34,005 nt of DNA, taken from Candidatus Kapaibacterium sp. (GTDB lineage Bacteria > Bacteroidota > Ignavibacteria > Kapaibacteriales > UBA2268). Shown piece after piece: positions 17,946 to 26,153 of the stretch; the first letter of the stretch is position 1, and every line of letters starts with the position of its first letter. The notes beneath the pieces are model-generated. The model had not been told where the DNA came from, made no database searches, and saw only the letters and a list, made by a program, of their open reading frames with translations. The DNA is taken from contig JAOABA010000018.1 of assembly GCA_026418625.1 (NCBI GenBank), positions 1 through 34,005 on the forward strand, written 5' to 3'. Position numbers and translations under genes: made by a program.

Positions 17946-18347
17946 AGTAAGGATTTTATGATTTTATATAAGGATAATTATTATGTTTTAATATGATAAT
18001 TATTCGTGTTTCTAATAAGCTTTTTTATAGAATCCTACAATAGTTATGTTATTTTAGTGTGTTTTTTTATCAATGTTTTAAGGCGAAAATTAAATTAGGA
18101 TAAGTTGACTGAAAAATACATTTATATTTGAAAAACTGCGGTGAGGGTGGGATTCGAACCCAGAATTTCATATTAGATTTTTTCCGATAAAAACATATCT
18201 AAACAAAAATAAAAAAATATAAAAATATCTATATAATTCAAGTATTTATATTTTTTTCATTTTGACAAGAAAAATTTTTTTCTTAGTTTTGTTTTGATTT
18301 TTTTGTTGATTTTTTGATAATTTTCGTCCCTTAAACGTCCCCCGAAA
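17946..18347. other. Junction spacer between chromosome and putative element
   Basis: No protein gene is visible. The spacer holds a direct repeat 'gataattatt' at 17973-17982 and 17995-18004, the tRNA 3' fragment at 18137-18162, and an extremely AT-rich stretch (about 18165-18300) leading to the recombinase. No clear terminator follows the lipoprotein gene. Confidence 0.5.
18137..18162 (-). other. 3' fragment of a tRNA-Ser gene, probable attachment site
   Basis: On the minus strand this reads as a tRNA T-arm and acceptor 3' half: TGGG-TTCGAAT-CCCA followed by C, then CCTCACC, a G discriminator and CA. A CCTCACC/G acceptor end is typical of tRNA-Ser (partner GGTGAGG). The D-arm, anticodon arm and long variable arm that should lie at higher coordinates are absent and replaced by AT-rich DNA. 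Such orphan 3' ends are the displaced copies left when a tyrosine-recombinase element inserts in a tRNA gene. The recombinase gene begins about 190 bp away. The intact tRNA should then lie at the far end of the element, beyond the window. Confidence 0.72.
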
Positions 18348-18349
18348 AT
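18320..18349 (+). promoter_or_regulatory. Inverted repeat overlapping the recombinase start codon
   Basis: ATTTTCG (18320-18326) and CGAAAAT (18343-18349) form a 7-bp inverted repeat around the duplicated word CGTCCC, and the right arm covers the first bases of the ATG. In RNA it would hide the start codon. As DNA it could be a recombinase or repressor site. Function is inference. Confidence 0.3.
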
Positions 18350-19463
18350 GAAAAAAAAGAAAAATTCGACTGAAAAAAAAGATACTACTACTTTATCTAA
18401 AATTCAAAAAGTAGTGCTTAGAAAGAAAAAAATTTCGTCCGGATATAGTCTTTACCTTGATATACATAAAAATGGAAAGCGGATAAAAGAATATCTCCAA
18501 CTTTATATTTCTGATAGCAACAAACCAACTGAATCTGATAAAGAAACTTTGAGATTAGCTGAAAAGATACAAACTATTCGAGCTTTAGAACTACAAGCTG
18601 ATTTTCATAATGAACCAGACTTTTCACCAAAGAAAAAAAGTTTTAAGTCTTTCTTAGCTGATAATATAAATAATAGCACACATTTAAAAACAAATACAAT
18701 CAAAAAAAAGATTGCTTTACAAAGGATAATAAATGTATATCATCCTGAACAGCTGCTTTTTAGAGATATAAATCAAGGATGGCTCGAAAATTTTAGGAAC
18801 TATTTATTAAGCAGGTATAAACGGAATACCGCTGACCGTTACTTTTCTGAATTAAAAACAAATCTTACGATTGCTGTTAAGCAAGGAATAATAAAAAGTA
18901 ATCCAATGTTTATGGTTGAAAATATCGGTAGGGATAAATCTTTACCAAAATATTTAACACAAGAGGAAATGAAAATGCTTAAAGCAACGAAGTTAAAGAA
19001 CAGCACTTTAAAAAGAGCTTTTTTCTTCGCTTGTTATTCTGGTTTGAGGCTTGGTGATATAAAATCTTTGAAATGGGAAAACATATTTGAAAGTAATGGT
19101 GATTTTTTTATCAGGATTACTCAAGAAAAAAGCAAATCTGAGATAATCAATCCTCTTTCGCCCGAAGCAGTTAAGTATTTAGTAGAGAGAGGTAACAATA
19201 ATGATTACGTTTTCCAACTACCCAAAGAAGCAGTAATAGATAAAAGCTTAAAACGATGGGCAAAAAGAGCTGGACTAAGCAAGAATTTAAATTTCCATAT
19301 GTCAAGACATACCTTTGGGACTCTTTGCATCAGCTCTGATATTGACTTATATATAACATCAGCTCTTATGGGTCATTCTGATACTCGAGTAACACAGGTA
19401 TATGCTAAAATTACTGATAAACGAAAAAAAGATGCTGTGATGAAACTTCCGAGTATAGAGTAA
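18348..19463 (+). CDS. Tyrosine recombinase / integrase
   Basis: This 371-aa site-specific recombinase has a lysine-rich N-terminus with an arm-type DNA-binding region (~18-55, 'SGYSLYLDIHKNGKRIKEYL'). A SAM-like core-binding domain follows (~98-190), then the catalytic domain. The catalytic set is complete: Arg234 in 'SGLRLGDI', a lysine near 258-263, His317-x-x-Arg320 in 'FHMSRHTFG', His343 in 'LMGHSDTRVT' and Tyr352 as nucleophile. It resembles integrases of Bacteroidota conjugative and mobilisable elements. It points away from the adjacent tRNA 3' fragment, its likely target site. No excisionase, relaxase or mobilisation gene is visible in the window. Confidence 0.92.
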   Translation: MKKKKNSTEKKDTTTLSKIQKVVLRKKKISSGYSLYLDIHKNGKRIKEYLQLYISDSNKPTESDKETLRLAEKIQTIRALELQADFHNEPDFSPKKKSFKSFLADNINNSTHLKTNTIKKKIALQRIINVYHPEQLLFRDINQGWLENFRNYLLSRYKRNTADRYFSELKTNLTIAVKQGIIKSNPMFMVENIGRDKSLPKYLTQEEMKMLKATKLKNSTLKRAFFFACYSGLRLGDIKSLKWENIFESNGDFFIRITQEKSKSEIINPLSPEAVKYLVERGNNNDYVFQLPKEAVIDKSLKRWAKRAGLSKNLNFHMSRHTFGTLCISSDIDLYITSALMGHSDTRVTQVYAKITDKRKKDAVMKLPSIE

Positions 19464-19677
19464 TTAAATCTATGATTTGTAACTTAAGCAACACTATCCA
19501 GCTAACATTTTTGCATAAAATTAATCAGATTTTCCACTGGAATACTTCAGATCCTTTCAACAACTTTTTTTCAAGTTAAAGTTAGAACTATAAGCATCGC
19601 AGGCTATGAAAGAACTAAAACTGCTTAATTTACTGCCTAAATTATCACTCACGAGATTTAGATATAAAGCTTTTATC

Positions 19678-19929
19678 TCAGAAAAGAGCTGGGAAAAGAA
19701 ATACAGCTGCTGGGAAAGAACGCAGCCCTTCGATAAGTTCCTTGTCTCGCATTGCGGGATTCGAGTAAGCGAGTTTCCTTAGCATTTCTATCTGCTCGGG
19801 TTTGAGATTAAAAATTTGGTCTTCGTAATCAGCAAGAAGTTGCTCAAGGTAATCAGGACGTTCGGCAACATCTTCCCAAGCAACTTCTTCGAGCAGGTCT
19901 TGAAAGAAATCAATTACAAATGTTTTCAT
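19678..19929 (-). CDS. Small acidic hypothetical protein
   Basis: This 83-aa protein is not recognised. It is acidic and helical over residues 1-70 ('DFFQDLLEEVAWEDVAE', 'LKPEQIEMLRKLAY') and ends in a hydrophobic tail ('AAVFLFPALF'). Its ATG has an AAAAGG sequence about 9 nt upstream, and its codon use and base composition look more protein-like than the surrounding spacer. It lies 45 bp after a 46-aa gene on the same strand and downstream of the signalling operon. The short hydrophobic end could be a membrane or partner contact, or a sign that the gene has been cut short. Confidence 0.5.
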   Translation of the reverse strand: MKTFVIDFFQDLLEEVAWEDVAERPDYLEQLLADYEDQIFNLKPEQIEMLRKLAYSNPAMRDKELIEGLRSFPAAVFLFPALF

Positions 19930-19974
19930 AGTAGAACCTTTTTGATTTTTTAATAATGTTATTTTAAGAGCTGT

Positions 19975-20115
19975 TCATCCCCCCCGTGCAATGCATTCTT
20001 CATATAACTTTTGCAGTTGTTTCTCTGAATACTTCTCACCAAGAGAAACTCTGATAAATATATTCAACGTCCTTCTGATTAACTCAGGATTGGATAATTT
20101 GCTGAAATTCTTCAT
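19975..20115 (-). CDS. Small basic 46-aa hypothetical protein
   Basis: An ATG at 20115 opens a 46-codon frame starting 'MKNFSKLSNPELIRRTLNIF' and ending 'YEECIARGG'. It is basic and would fold as two amphipathic helices. It sits 22 bp after the stop of the REC/degenerate HD-GYP gene and 45 bp before the acidic 83-aa gene, all on one strand. A small basic protein followed by a small acidic one resembles toxin-antitoxin layouts, but no known toxin or antitoxin family is recognisable. Low codon number makes a chance frame possible, though the composition is protein-like. Confidence 0.45.
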   Translation of the reverse strand: MKNFSKLSNPELIRRTLNIFIRVSLGEKYSEKQLQKLYEECIARGG

Positions 20116-20137
20116 TAATTAAATCAATTTAAGTCGT

Positions 20138-21277
20138 TTATGGTTTAATAACTCTTATGGGTTGAATTATCTTTCTTGATCTTGCCATATTTCTAAGTCT
20201 CATAATAATCATATCAGATAGTTCTTTCCCTTTAGCATATAATATCATTCCAAGATTATCAACAACATCATCGACAAGTATCATATCTTCTTTCAAATCG
20301 TCAATCATTACACTCTGGACTTTGGCATTTTTAATTATATCGGCAGCATTAAATTCATAATCCAAAAGTGTGATTATATGGGGAGAAAATGCTTTTTTTC
20401 TTTTTAGGAAATTAATTGCATCGGTATGTTCCAATCCTGCGTTTGTTATTTTGTCATAGATTTTTGCTATAGATATTAATTGTGATAGTAATAATGGTTT
20501 ATTAATTTCAAGCTCATCTTCAGAGAAATCATTATAATTAGAAATTGCTAAATATTCAATGGCTTTAGATATGTTCTCTAATCTTGGTATATTTCCCAAC
20601 AATTCGGCACCTATTTTAGGATGATTTTCATATAATTTTAGCTCTTCTGGTGACAAAGGTAATTTTTTTTCTTTTTTTTCTATTATTTCGGAGGGAACAC
20701 CAACCAATCCTATTTCCGATAACATAACTGCAATTTCCGCTTCCCAAAGAGGTTCATAATTAAGAACTTGAGCTAATTTTCTTACGATATTTTTTACTCT
20801 ACTTACCCTTGTAAATGATTTTGGATTAGTAACTGATACTAAATCCATTAGCAATTTGATACTTCCTTTTAATGTCTTTTCAAGTAGCTCCTTTTCAGCT
20901 GTAATCAGATTATATTGGTTTACGCCGTCATCTATGTTATTTATAAGATGATCTATCTGAATTGGTTTTGTTAAATATTTAAAAATATTACCAGAATTAA
21001 TAGCATCGATAATAGCATTAAAATCAGAAAATCCAGTCAAGAGAATTCTGGTTGTGTTTTTATTAACTTTCATTATTTCTCTTAATAAATCTACACCATT
21101 CATCACAGGCATCCTATAATCAGAGACCACAACCGAAAATGGACCTATTGTATTAACTTTTGTCAGTGCATCTAAGGGATTATCTGATGTATAGATATCG
21201 TATTTCGTTTGTAAAATTGGCTGAAACGATGATAATACTTCGGGTTCATCATCAACTAATAAAACCTTGCTTTTCAT
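20138..21277 (-). CDS. Response regulator: REC domain plus degenerate HD-GYP-type domain
   Basis: This 379-aa protein has a full receiver domain (residues 1-120: acidic pocket Asp9/Asp10, phospho-acceptor Asp53 in 'VVSDYRMP', Thr81 and Lys104). It then has an RpfG-like HD domain (~140-330). The HD metal site is lost: where active enzymes have 'LHDIGKIGIP' it reads 'LSEIGLVGVP' (Ser187-Glu188). 'NHPKIGAELL' (218-227) is kept, while the GYP motif and the surrounding His residues are missing. The protein is probably no c-di-GMP phosphodiesterase but a phosphorylation-controlled binding or scaffold domain. Its ATG overlaps the stop of the HDOD regulator by 4 bp, so translation is coupled to the same operon as the histidine kinase. 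Confidence 0.85.
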   Translation of the reverse strand: MKSKVLLVDDEPEVLSSFQPILQTKYDIYTSDNPLDALTKVNTIGPFSVVVSDYRMPVMNGVDLLREIMKVNKNTTRILLTGFSDFNAIIDAINSGNIFKYLTKPIQIDHLINNIDDGVNQYNLITAEKELLEKTLKGSIKLLMDLVSVTNPKSFTRVSRVKNIVRKLAQVLNYEPLWEAEIAVMLSEIGLVGVPSEIIEKKEKKLPLSPEELKLYENHPKIGAELLGNIPRLENISKAIEYLAISNYNDFSEDELEINKPLLLSQLISIAKIYDKITNAGLEHTDAINFLKRKKAFSPHIITLLDYEFNAADIIKNAKVQSVMIDDLKEDMILVDDVVDNLGMILYAKGKELSDMIIMRLRNMARSRKIIQPIRVIKP

Positions 21278-22431
21278 TTCTCCATTTCATTAAATTTGTT
21301 AATAAAATCATCATCTATTTTTATATTTTTTATTTTTTCAGGATCATCATCGATATTACAAGCAGTAATGTCAGCTATTCTCAATATCGATTGTTGGGTT
21401 AAATTGTTCCAGTCAATAGAAACATTGTTATGATGATTAAGGATAGTCTTTACTGTAGTATTATCCAATCCCCAAACTCCGAGAATATAAGCTCCAATAA
21501 AAGAATGGGATGTCTGGAAATAATCAATCTCCTTCTGATTAAATGAGTCAAGATCTATATTATCAAATTGTAACATTTTAGCAGAATAATCTTTGTTTGT
21601 TAACATAGATAATTTACCTATATCATGAAGTAAACCTATTAAATAAGCTTCATCTGCTATTGCTTTACTTAGTTTTGAATTTTTTGCTAATGAAGAAGAA
21701 ATTTGTGCAACTTTTAAACTATGTTTCCATACTTTTTCTAAAAAATTCATTTCTTCGTTTGTCAATCCAGAATAATCAAAAAAAGAGGAAGCTAATACGA
21801 GGGATTTAATTACATTTATTCCAAGAAAATTAACCGCTGTTCTTAAATCCTTAACATCTATCGGTATGCTGAAAAAAGCAGAATTAACAATTTGCAGTAT
21901 TTTCGCGGTTAATACTATATCCTTTGTTATGATATCAGCGATATTATTTAATGATACATCATCTTTTTTTAATTCAACTTCAATTTTTCGATAGATGTCT
22001 GGGACAATAGGAAGTTTATCTATTTGATTTAGAAATTTTATAACATTTTTATCAGTCAGTAAATCAGAAATTTCTTGCAAACTATTTATTTTTAATATTA
22101 GATCTTCAGCAGAGCAAGGTTTTGAAATAAATTGATGAACAACATTGGTTGAGGTTATTGCTTTTTCATAATCAGAAAAACCGCTTAAAACAATTCTAAT
22201 AATATGAGGATATAATGATTTTACTTTTAATAAAAAAGTTAATCCATCTATTTCAGGCATTACCATATCAGAGATAACAATGTTGATATCTTCCTTTGTT
22301 AATATATCTAAACCTTCTTTAGCGCTATTGGCAAAAAAAGTTTCCCAATTTAGTTTGAATGGGATAAACATAGTTCGGAAACTATCAAGGATTTCTTCCT
22401 CGTCATCAACGAACAAAATTTTTAAATTCAT
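21274..22431 (-). CDS. Response regulator: REC domain plus HDOD domain
   Basis: This 385-aa protein has a receiver domain (residues 1-120, phospho-acceptor Asp55 in 'VISDMVMP', Lys104) joined to an HDOD domain (~130-330). The HD residues are intact in 'LLHDIGKL' (His269-Asp270). The region 'LNNIADIITKDIVLTAKILQ' is the usual start of HDOD modules. HDOD proteins act as output or scaffold domains in signalling and motility control. Enzymatic activity is generally not shown for them. The gene overlaps the kinase stop upstream and the next regulator downstream by 4 bp each (ATGA), indicating a tightly coupled three-gene phosphorelay. Confidence 0.9.
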   Translation of the reverse strand: MNLKILFVDDEEEILDSFRTMFIPFKLNWETFFANSAKEGLDILTKEDINIVISDMVMPEIDGLTFLLKVKSLYPHIIRIVLSGFSDYEKAITSTNVVHQFISKPCSAEDLILKINSLQEISDLLTDKNVIKFLNQIDKLPIVPDIYRKIEVELKKDDVSLNNIADIITKDIVLTAKILQIVNSAFFSIPIDVKDLRTAVNFLGINVIKSLVLASSFFDYSGLTNEEMNFLEKVWKHSLKVAQISSSLAKNSKLSKAIADEAYLIGLLHDIGKLSMLTNKDYSAKMLQFDNIDLDSFNQKEIDYFQTSHSFIGAYILGVWGLDNTTVKTILNHHNNVSIDWNNLTQQSILRIADITACNIDDDPEKIKNIKIDDDFINKFNEMEK

Positions 22432-25400
22432 TTTTTTTCCTCTTTTGGATTAATTGGTAAAATTATTTTAAATTCAGCACCCTCACCTTCCTTTGAGTTT
22501 ACCTGTATGAAACCATTATGTTTATTAACTATGATATCATAAGCAATTGCCAATCCTTGACCTGTTCCTTTGCCAACTTCTTTAGTAGTGAAAAATAAAT
22601 CAAATAATTTTGGTTTATGCTTATCAGGTATTCCTATTCCATTGTCTTTGATGGTGATTTCAACAAAATCTTCTTTTTGTTTTGATTCAATAAAAATTTT
22701 TCCAATTTCTATGTTCCTACCCCACCTGCTTTCAATAGCATGGACTGAATTAATAATCATATTTAAAACCACTTGATTTATTTCGTCCAGACAACAATAT
22801 ACTAATGGTAAATTATTGTCTAAATTTGTTTCAATCTTTGCAACATATTTCCACTCATTATGAGAAATAACTATTGTGTCGTTGATACCGTCATTTATAT
22901 TTGAATAGTTCTTAATTCCTTTTGATGGATGAGCAAAATTTTTCAATGCTTTCACAATTCTGCTGACATTTTCAACACCTTTAGTTGTTCTATCAATTGA
23001 TTTTGTTGCTTCATCTAATAAAACTTTTAAATTTAATTTCTCATTGGAATTTTTCGAAAATGTATTGTCGTCTAATTTATTATAATTATCAAAATAATTT
23101 TTAAAACTGTTTATCGCGTATTTCATAAAAAAGTTTCCATTGCTAATATATTGCAAAGGGGTATTAATTTCATGAGCGATCCCTGCAGCCAGTTGGCCAA
23201 TTGATTCCATCTTGGAGGCATGGTTTAATTGGTTTTTCATTTCTTCGTAATCCGTTATATCTCTTGCTGTCGACAAAAAGCCCAATATTTCTTTGTTTTT
23301 ATCTTTAATCACTCTACTCCAAATAGCCAAAAGTTTTATAGATCCATCATTTGCCTTAACCCGGCTTTCAATATATATCTTTTTCGTGTTTGAATTTAAT
23401 AAACATTGGTGCTTGTTATAAAATTCTTCAGAGTTTTCAAAACGGGTAATCAATGATTGCCCAACTATATCATCACCAAAAAAGTCCAGCCCTGCTCTGT
23501 TTATCCATTGCACATAAAGGTTTGTATCTAGTTCTATAATTATATCAGGAACGGACTCTAATATTGCTTGATATCGAGCAGTTAGTTCTTTTAATTCATT
23601 TTGAATTTTAATCTTTTCTGTAACATCTCTTACTATTCCAACCGCATGCCATTTATTCCATATTTTAACGGCAGATAAGGATAGTTCAACTGTTACTATC
23701 GAACCATCCTTCTTTAAACCATTTAGGACAATGGTTTTGCCAACAGCATTTCCTGTACCACTAGTCTTGAAAATTGCAAGATGTTGTTTTGCGGTTTCTC
23801 TTAATTCTTCTGGAACAATTAGGTTATGTAATGTATGATTTATAGCCTCTTTTCTGGTAAAACCAAAGATTCTGGTTGCAGCTTTATTCCATTGTAAAAT
23901 TCTATCTTCGTGATTGATTAATATGACAGCATCACTAGCAGCCGACGTGATTGTCCTGAACATTTTTTCATTATTCTTTATGTATTCCTCCTGATATTTC
24001 TTATCTGTAATATCAACTTTAATCGCTAAAAATTGTATTACATCTCCATTTCTATCCTTTATGGGACAAATCGAGGCTTGTTCCCAATATAATTCACCAT
24101 TTTTCTTTTTATTACAGAATTCACCTCTCCAAATGTTGCCCGAAAGAATAGTGTTCCATAAATTTTCATAAAACTCTCTTCCTTGAAGTCCCGATTTTAA
24201 TATTCTTGGATTTTTTCCAATTACATCTTCTTTAGTATATCCAGTAAGTTGAGAAAATTTTGGATTGACATATTTGATATTTCCCTTTAAGTCAGTAATA
24301 ACTATAGAATTCGGGCTTTGTTCAATCATCTGCTTATATTCTAATAATTTCAGTTCTTTTATCTTTCTCTCCGTTATATCCCGCCAAGTAACATACAGGT
24401 ATTCTATTCCTTTCAAAGTTATGGGCATTAATGTTACTTCTAAGTCTATTAGTGTATTATCACTTTTTAAGCATCTCCAGTCAAATCTATGATAGCCCTT
24501 TTTGAATGTCAGTGAAATGTGACGAGCTGCTAATTCATCAGATCTAAAACCATTCGGTTGATGGGTTGGCGATATATCTTTAACTTCAGCACCTATAATC
24601 TTACTTTTATCATCAAAACCAAGCAATTTAATTGTAGCATCATTACAATTTATAAATTTGTTGTCTTTCATCAGTAATATTGGATCGTAGGAGTCTTCAT
24701 ACAGTTTTCTAAAAAATTCTGAACTTTCTTCTATTTCTTTTTTTGCATTTATCAACTCTTGCTGATATTCGTGCAATTTAGTGATATCCATTACAGTGGA
24801 CACCATTGTGTTTTGTTCGAAAAGAGGAATATTAACAGCATTAACAACTCTTTTAGAGCCATCTTTTCTTGTAACTACTACATTTTCCCAATGCATTTTA
24901 TTTGGATCACCTGAACGAATATCGTTCATCACTCGTTCATAAATTTCTTTTCTATAATTCTCGTCTGGAAAAATTTTCTCAAAAAATGAATCAATAGAAT
25001 AAATGTCTTCTTCACCCCAGCCATAAATCTCCTCGAATTTTTTATTATAATAAATAGCTTGCTCTGTATTAGTATCATTTAATGCAATACCTATTGGAAG
25101 ATTATCAAGGATTTTTTGGATAAATTCATTTTGGCGTGATAATTTATTATACATCTCTTGTAATTTATGTTCTTGTTCTTCTGCTTTTTCTTTTTGAGCT
25201 ATAAGTTCATTTTCATATTCTAATCGTTGTGTTATATCCAATGAAAAAGCAATTACATATAACGGTATGCCATCTTTATCTCTTATTAATGCAATATTAT
25301 TATCAGTAATATATTTTGTTCCATCCGGTCGATTTATTTTTAATAAGAGATTATTTATTCGGTTCTCATTCATAAGTTTAGAGCGAAGATTTATTAATTG

Positions 25401-26003
25401 GTCTTTATTTTCAATAATTTCAGGGTCAAAAATATTCTTTCCTTCAATGCTCCCCTTTCCTGATTCTCCAGAAAACCATTTCCGGGCAGTATCATTTGCA
25501 AATATAGTAGTTCCATCAAGATTAGTTATAGTGATAGAAATTGGTGCATTATGAACAAGTGTTCTAAATTTTTCTTGGCTTTCGAAAAGTTCCTGTTCTA
25601 TTTTTTTTCGTTTAGTAATATCCGTTATAACACCTAATATGCCAATAATTTCTCCTTTGTCGTTCTTTAATAAAGTTTTATTGAAGATGACATACTTGGG
25701 TATATCAGAACTTTTAAAAAGGGAAATATATTCAAAAGTTTGAGTCTCAACAGTGTAATTTATTAATTCTTGGTCTTTTGCAGTAAAATATTCGGCATCC
25801 TTTTGTGAATAAAAGTCAAATGCAGTTTTGCCTACAATTTCTTCACATGAAAAGCCAGTAAACTCTTCAAATGCTTTGTTACAATCAACATAACGACCTT
25901 CACGATCCTTGATAAATATTGGATTAGGGATTAAATTCAAGATTGTTTTTATTAATCCTGAAGATTTAGGGTCAACCAAGGATGAAAATAACAACTTTTC
26001 CAT
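22428..26003 (-). CDS. Soluble multi-PAS hybrid-free sensor histidine kinase
   Basis: This 1191-aa kinase has no transmembrane segment, so it senses a cytoplasmic cue. Seven PAS-like repeats in a row fill residues ~17-925, most with a PAC tail ('GILGVITDITKRKK', 'YLYVTWRDITERK', 'FLAIKVDITDKK', 'HAVGIVRDVTEK', 'GFLSTARDITDYE'). The H-box is 'GIAHEINTPL' (His944). The ATPase part has an N-box ('NMIINSVHAI', ~1081-1090), a G1 box DNGIGIP (1120-1126) and a G2 box GTGQGLA (1146-1152). It carries no receiver or HPt domain of its own. Its targets are presumably the two regulators encoded just after it. The PAS repeats could bind haem, flavin or small ligands, but no cofactor residue can be assigned by eye. 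Confidence 0.92.
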   Translation of the reverse strand: MEKLLFSSLVDPKSSGLIKTILNLIPNPIFIKDREGRYVDCNKAFEEFTGFSCEEIVGKTAFDFYSQKDAEYFTAKDQELINYTVETQTFEYISLFKSSDIPKYVIFNKTLLKNDKGEIIGILGVITDITKRKKIEQELFESQEKFRTLVHNAPISITITNLDGTTIFANDTARKWFSGESGKGSIEGKNIFDPEIIENKDQLINLRSKLMNENRINNLLLKINRPDGTKYITDNNIALIRDKDGIPLYVIAFSLDITQRLEYENELIAQKEKAEEQEHKLQEMYNKLSRQNEFIQKILDNLPIGIALNDTNTEQAIYYNKKFEEIYGWGEEDIYSIDSFFEKIFPDENYRKEIYERVMNDIRSGDPNKMHWENVVVTRKDGSKRVVNAVNIPLFEQNTMVSTVMDITKLHEYQQELINAKKEIEESSEFFRKLYEDSYDPILLMKDNKFINCNDATIKLLGFDDKSKIIGAEVKDISPTHQPNGFRSDELAARHISLTFKKGYHRFDWRCLKSDNTLIDLEVTLMPITLKGIEYLYVTWRDITERKIKELKLLEYKQMIEQSPNSIVITDLKGNIKYVNPKFSQLTGYTKEDVIGKNPRILKSGLQGREFYENLWNTILSGNIWRGEFCNKKKNGELYWEQASICPIKDRNGDVIQFLAIKVDITDKKYQEEYIKNNEKMFRTITSAASDAVILINHEDRILQWNKAATRIFGFTRKEAINHTLHNLIVPEELRETAKQHLAIFKTSGTGNAVGKTIVLNGLKKDGSIVTVELSLSAVKIWNKWHAVGIVRDVTEKIKIQNELKELTARYQAILESVPDIIIELDTNLYVQWINRAGLDFFGDDIVGQSLITRFENSEEFYNKHQCLLNSNTKKIYIESRVKANDGSIKLLAIWSRVIKDKNKEILGFLSTARDITDYEEMKNQLNHASKMESIGQLAAGIAHEINTPLQYISNGNFFMKYAINSFKNYFDNYNKLDDNTFSKNSNEKLNLKVLLDEATKSIDRTTKGVENVSRIVKALKNFAHPSKGIKNYSNINDGINDTIVISHNEWKYVAKIETNLDNNLPLVYCCLDEINQVVLNMIINSVHAIESRWGRNIEIGKIFIESKQKEDFVEITIKDNGIGIPDKHKPKLFDLFFTTKEVGKGTGQGLAIAYDIIVNKHNGFIQVNSKEGEGAEFKIILPINPKEEKK

Positions 26004-26153
26004 TTTTTCATTCTTAATAAAAAAATAACTATAGAAATTAATCGGAAATTAATTATAAAACATTAATAATCAAGACTTTATTTCTCGATGTTATTTCTTA
26101 AAAATTCCAAATGTCTCATTCCTTTTTGAGTAATTCTAACTCCTCATCTGATT

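Noticed and set aside
18137-18162. A complete tRNA or the 3' end of tmRNA
   Set aside because: The upstream side has no anticodon, D or variable arm, so no whole tRNA is present. The CCTCACC-G acceptor end fits tRNA-Ser rather than the Ala-like acceptor end of tmRNA.
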